Below are positions 59,970 to 64,000 of a stretch of DNA of 64,000 nucleotides, in pieces; the first letter of the stretch is position 1; the number at the start of each line of letters is the position of its first letter. Location: contig CALNVZ010000218.1 of assembly GCA_940671915.1 (NCBI GenBank), forward strand, positions 433,345-497,344. Reading direction: 5' to 3'. A program made the position numbers and the translations under genes. Source of the stretch: Paracentrotus lividus. Its lineage: Eukaryota > Echinodermata > Echinoidea > Camarodonta > Echinidae. The notes below the pieces were generated by a model, which was not told where the DNA came from, made no database searches, and saw only the letters and a list, made by a program, of their open reading frames with translations.

Positions 59970-61060
59970 GATCTTGAGTTGGATACTGGTATGAATGAGG
60001 CGAAATGGAGGGGGGGGGGGTATATTATCAATCTGGGAGGGGCTTGCATATGTATAGAGTTTTGAGATGGATAGAGGTATGAATGCGCCGAGGAGGGGTA
60101 TACTATCAATCTTGCACTGCAAAAACTGGGGTGTTAAATTTAACACCACGGGTGTTAAATCTAACACCGGCCCGGAATCTATATCCGACCACACCAACTG
60201 GTGTTATATTAACACCAGTTTGGGTGTTAAAAATACATTAATAAAACTATTTGGTGTTATTTTAATACCACATTCTGGTGTTAATTTGACACTTTTCATA
60301 GTGTTAATTTCGAATTTGATACCAGTGGGTGTTGATTTCACTGGCGTAATCCGTATAGAATGCTATTCATCTGGGGAAATTACGTAAAAATACAAAGCGT
60401 CATCCCCCTGATGAATAGATAGGGCGCGCGAATTTACGCTAGTGAGTGGTTGATTTTATTCTTGTTGGTGTTAATTTAACACCAATCGGTGTGGTCGGAT
60501 ATAGATACCAGGGCTGGTGTTAAATAACACCAGCTTTTGGTGTTAAAAAATATTCAGTTAACTTCATAAACTAAAGCTAAATTTGCTGCTATATTTGTGT
60601 TTATGATATTTATAATTGATATATATCAAATGATATGACTTTTACCTGCAAAAATTTCAACAAAGTGCTTTTTCAGAATTTGTCTTAACACCAAGTGGTG
60701 TTAGAGAGATAGCATTCTAATTCCGAAATCTAACACCACAAATTTAACATCCGCATGGTGTTGCATATTTAACACCAGCGTTTTTGCAGTGTGGATGGGC
60801 TACCATGGAAATAGAAGATGCGATCTTAACATGGATATGGGGTAAAGGGATGCGGTGAGGAGAGAGGAGGGGGGGGGGTATACTATCAATAAGAAATGGG
60901 ATAACAGTGATAGAGTCTTGAGATGGATAGAGGCCAATGCGCTGAGGAGGGGTATACTATCAATCTAGGATGGGCTGCATAGTGATGCAGGATGCGATCT
61001 TAAGATAGATATGGGTTAAGGGATGCGGTGAGAAGGTTATGGGAGAGATTGAGTATGCAG
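59970..61060. repeat. Degenerate tandem array (TACTATCAATCT units) hosting a transposon
   Basis: Landmarks TATACTATCAAT or TATATTATCAAT recur at about 60020, 60099, 60876 and 60952. Between them lie GATGCGATCTTAA, GAGATGGATAGAGG, GATGCGGTGAG and G runs. One unit is split by the element at 60115-60791. Confidence 0.75.
60115..60791. mobile_element. 677-bp non-autonomous transposon rich in GGTGTTAA palindromes
   Basis: Ends CACTGCAAAAAC and GTTTTTGCAGTG are inverted repeats. The interior carries many GGTGTTAA / TTAACACC words, including the perfect 18-bp palindrome at 60130-60147. An inverted pair, TCTATATCCGACCACACC (about 60177) and its complement (about 60490), lies further in. Flanking dinucleotides are TG (60113-60114) and TG (60792-60793). 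There is no transposase. Confidence 0.8.
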
Positions 61061-61363
61061 AGGAGGATGGCAATCACAAAAGTGGGTCACGGGAAGAATG
61101 AAAATATTTTACAAGACATATGAAGATAGTAATAAGGAACGACAAGAAAGACATGAGAGTACATACCATGAGCAAAACAGTTCAAGTTCAGAACTAGACG
61201 TCCCATTTCATCATTCATGTACCATGCAGCGATAAACATAACGTTACGACATGCCATGTGATAGCCGAATCACACCAGTGAAACTGACCCCAAACCAACA
61301 CCAAACCGAACAAAATATTACATTACCACAAATGACAATTTAGTGGTCGATTTGGAGTCAGAT
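61061..61363. other. No gene seen
   Basis: About 300 bp of AT-rich sequence. It would be 3' UTR if the candidate exon at 61364-61533 is real. Confidence 0.4.
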
Positions 61364-61533
61364 TCAGTGATGTGACTCAGCCAGCCAGCTGTCCGAATTC
61401 CAGCTAGAGATGGGTTGATCTGGGACCGTGATGATATTGATATCCAGGACTTGTGGAAAGATGAACTTGTTTGTTACCCCTCCCCCGATGGTGTAACGAA
61501 CAGGTGCTGGCTTTGAGTGATTTCCATCCCAGC
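61364..61533 (-). CDS. Candidate terminal coding exon, unknown protein (partial)
   Basis: On the minus strand a pyrimidine-containing stretch ends ...ACTGCAG (acceptor at 61534-61535). It is followed by an open frame of 55 codons to a TGA at 61364-61366 (phase 1 entry). The peptide begins WDGNHSKPAPVRYTIGGG and ends SWNSDSWLAESHH. Its composition is balanced, with GC near 50%, unlike nearby AT-rich DNA. I do not recognise the family, and I see no poly-A signal close downstream and no upstream exon. It could be a chance open frame or a fragment of an unrecognised repeat. Confidence 0.3.
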
Positions 61534-61535
61534 CT

Positions 61536-61705
61536 GCAGTTTGTAAGCACGACACATTGCGAGTCAGAAAGTTTGAAGTATCATGGACTTGAACGTGAAA
61601 TATCAAGCATGTGTTCATGATTATTGTCAACCTTTTTTTTTATGTAAGAAAAAAAAAAAAAAATTATGGGAAGATTTCGTAAGATTTTTTTTTAGTTGTT
61701 TGCTT
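61536..61705. other. No gene seen; T and A runs
   Basis: T run and A run at 61630-61664 form a weak stem. It separates the candidate exon from the retrotransposon. Confidence 0.5.
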
Positions 61706-61769
61706 TATTGCTACTTGGAGAGGAGATGGGCGCCACCAAGTTACTAAGCCCGCTGAAAGGATATGAGAA

Positions 61770-62877
61770 ATGAAGAAACATAGAAATACCATGCCGGATC
61801 GGCCGTTGCCCGGATTAACAAAGGCCGCGCTACCCATTGACTCTCAGGATGGGCGTGTTAGATTGACTACTGGAGCGAAAAACAAAAACAATATCAAGTT
61901 ATCAACCAAGGCTTCAACCATTGGAACATGGAATGTTCGTACCTCCTATGCTTGTGGAAAAGTTCATGAATTGACCAATGAACTCGAGCGCTACCGCTGG
62001 ACGTGATCGGACTGTTCCGAAGTCAGGTGGACTGGCTTCGGTGAAACATCAACAGACGATGGACACAAGATCTGGTTGAGAGGAAAAACTACATCAACGT
62101 GGTTGTCGCATCATAGTAGGAGAGAGATAATCAACAGTGTCATCAGTTGTACCCCGTCTCGAGCAGACTCATCTCTATCCGTATTGCTGCACAGCCACAC
62201 AACTTAACTATCATACAGGTCTATGCCCCTACTACTTCACATGACGACGAAAAGTAGAGGAGTTTTTAATGAAGAAACTAAATTCCTCATAGACAAAGTA
62301 CCAAAGAAGGACATACTAATAGTTTTAGGTGATTGGAAGCTAAAGTTGGCGCAGATTCCTACCAGGACTGGGCAGGAACGCTGGAAATGGCTTTGGTGAA
62401 ACCAATGACAGAAGGTAGATCAGCTCCTGAGTTTGCTAGAAGTCACCATCTAACATTAGCAAATACACTCCACCCTCATAAGCCATCTAAGAACTACACT
62501 TGCACTCACTCGGATGGAATGTGCACAACCAGATCGACTATCCTGGCTCCACAGCGATAACAAGTCCAGCATCACAAAGGCAATACAGAACATTCCCTGG
62601 TGCTGATATTGGCAGCGACCACGACCTTTGTGATGGCAACATCAAACTTAAGCTGGACTCAAACGTCGAAAGAGGTCGTATTTGTTTGACTTGGCAAACT
62701 GAAAATCCCCAAATTGCAAGAGGTGTTCCAGGCCAAGTGGGTGGGAAGTTTCGCAAGCCCTCAACATCATTGACTGCGACATTGATACACTCTCAACAAC
62801 ATCAAAGAACCCTAATCACAACAGCTGACGAGGTGCTGGGTAAGAAACGAAGAAAATCAAGCCTTGGTCACAAATGA
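61770..62877 (+). pseudogene. LINE apurinic-type endonuclease domain, frameshifted
   Basis: The first frame (61770-62006) contains IGTWNVRT with the conserved Asn at about 61932, and AGKV-type spacing to ELERYRW. It stops after a one-base deletion. The next motif EVRWTGFGE (Glu at 62019-62021) is in another frame. The GDWNAKVG-type metal-site motif near 62330 has lost a base at the Asn codon. GADIGSDHDL (Ser-Asp-His at 62614-62622) lies in a third frame. The domain normally nicks the target to prime reverse transcription; with at least three frameshifts this copy is dead, unless the breaks are sequencing errors. Confidence 0.8.
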
Positions 62878-63289
62878 GTTCTTGACCCTATGTGACAACA
62901 GACGAGAGCTGAGAAAGAGAAGCATAAGAACATGAAACGAGGAAAAAATACCAACAAGCGAACAAAGAAGTTAGGAGGAAAATGAAAGCCAGCGAAAGAA
63001 GATTGGATAGAACAGCAGTGTTTCCTCATGGAAGGGAGTTTTGTGAAACAGGGAAAAGTAAGGAGGCCTAATAAGACCCTTAAGGCTCTCAACAAAGACC
63101 AATCAGCCAAGATCGACTGTCATCGAAGATAAAGATGGTAATCTCCTACAAACAACGATGATGTTCCACAAGAGATGGACAGAATACTGTAAACGGTCTG
63201 TACAACCTATGAGCTTTCATATCCAGATCCAGTACAAAGGTGGAAGTGGAAGCAGCAGTGAAGAGTCCTCAAAGCAGGCAAATCAACCA

Positions 63290-64000
63290 GGCGTGGGACA
63301 ACGTACCTGCTGAGTTACACTGAAAAATGAGGAGAATCGATCAAGTTACACTCTCTGCAAAAAATCTGGAAACAGAAGAAATGGCCAAAGGAGTGGACAC
63401 AGTCACTGGTGATTCCGCTTCCTAAGAAGGGTCAATCTAAAACTAAATGCCAAAATTACAGAACTATGCCTTATTAGCCATCCCCAGCAAGGTCCTGCTG
63501 CCGTGTTATCCTTAACCGACTGAAATCCAAGGCAAGAGGAACTACTTTCAGAGAGATGATATTATAGGGGTCGGAGCACTGTGGAACAATTTCAACTGTA
63601 GGTCCTCATTGAAAACACCTACAACATCAGAAGGACCCTGTTCCATAATTCTCATTGACTTCAAGAAAGCCTTCTGACAGAGTTTTGGCTATGATGGTCT
63701 CCTGGCAAGTCCTCAGAGGATTCAACATCGACGAGGGGCTAGTTCAAGTCATCCAAGCCCTTTACGAAACACTCAAGCAGCAATCAGTGCTTTTAAAAAC
63801 ATGGCAAGGAGAGTCTTTCCAAACAACTGTTGGTGTAAGGCAGGGGTGCCTCCTTTCCCCTGTTCTTTTTCAATCTCTTTCTGGACAAATTAATGTTGGA
63901 CCCCTCGAGGAAGGCAGACTTCCCATATCATTGGTGGAAGGCCCTGTCTGCAATCTTCGCTTGCAGATGACATTGACTTGAATGGGCAGTACAAGGGAAT
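63290..64000 (+). pseudogene. LINE reverse transcriptase domain, frameshifted and truncated by window end
   Basis: Recognisable in pieces: PLPKKG at about 63418, LISHPSK-like and RVILNRLK at about 63475-63525, a GRSTVEQ-like block near 63565, IDFKKAF at about 63650, VLRGFNIDEGLVQ at about 63709, and TTVGVRQGCLLSPVLF at about 63826-63870. The catalytic FADD-type motif (Ala-Asp-Asp at 63963-63971) lies in a shifted frame. Motif order matches a LINE RT palm/finger region. Several stops and frame changes make it non-functional as written. Confidence 0.8.

Larger units (their letters stand above)
61706..64000 (+). mobile_element. RTE-like APE-type non-LTR retrotransposon, 5' portion, degenerate
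   Basis: One strand carries, in order, an endonuclease/exonuclease/phosphatase domain and a reverse transcriptase domain, the order found in APE-type LINEs. The reading frame is broken by many one-base indels. The element continues past the end of the window, just at the catalytic Asp-Asp motif. The start is set roughly from the first coding homology and the leading GC-richer stretch; no 5' boundary or target duplication is visible. RTE/BovB-like clade is my best guess from the GTWNVRT and VRQGCLLSP wording; related clades are possible. Confidence 0.8.

Overview
The window looks like non-coding, repeat-rich nuclear DNA from a marine invertebrate deuterostome, most plausibly a sea urchin or other echinoderm. 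The reasons are: AT-rich, intron-poor-in-signal sequence; very many microsatellites; abundant small inverted-repeat transposons; three foldback elements built from 16-bp units that resemble the published sea-urchin TU foldbacks; an interstitial TTAGGG-type tract; and a decayed APE-type non-LTR retrotransposon. There are no bacterial features, operons or CRISPR arrays. The species call is inference.

Only one protein-coding exon is well supported. It lies at 13044-13155 (+): a signal-peptide first exon ending ATDSVQIG and followed by a perfect GTAAGT donor. The VQIG end is what the first exon of an AMPA/kainate-type glutamate receptor would look like, so much of the + strand downstream may be a long intron. 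I could not find exon 2. A weaker candidate is a terminal exon on the - strand at 61364-61533. All other long open frames are shadows of repeats.

Layout: 1-12 kb holds microsatellites, a G/C-hairpin foldback (4.2-4.95 kb), TU-like foldbacks 1 and 2 (6.0-6.6 and 9.3-9.7 kb) and a GGCGCC-rich foldback (10.9-11.6 kb). 12-20 kb holds the exon, a Harbinger-like MITE, a four-unit compound foldback (14.7-15.8 kb) and a composite palindromic transposon (17.0-18.0 kb). 20-29 kb holds long ACT and AAG arrays, paired MITE copies and a TTAA-type MITE with CRE palindromes (26.0-26.6 kb). 29-35 kb is the richest part: a ~245-bp tandem array interrupted by a MITE, TU-like foldback 3, nested MITEs (32.7-33.5 kb), and a foldback with a perfect 9-bp target duplication, six CCCTAA repeats and a nested MITE (34.25-34.7 kb). 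A second member of that last family lies at 38.5 kb.

42.5-51.2 kb is technically suspect. It contains a 25-N gap at the centre of an inverted repeat, and adjacent duplicated blocks that differ mainly by single-base indels, as expected of uncorrected long-read gap filling. 59.9-61.0 kb is a tandem array carrying a 677-bp GGTGTTAA-rich transposon whose empty site survives next door. 61.7-64.0 kb is the 5' part of a frameshifted RTE-like retrotransposon running off the window.
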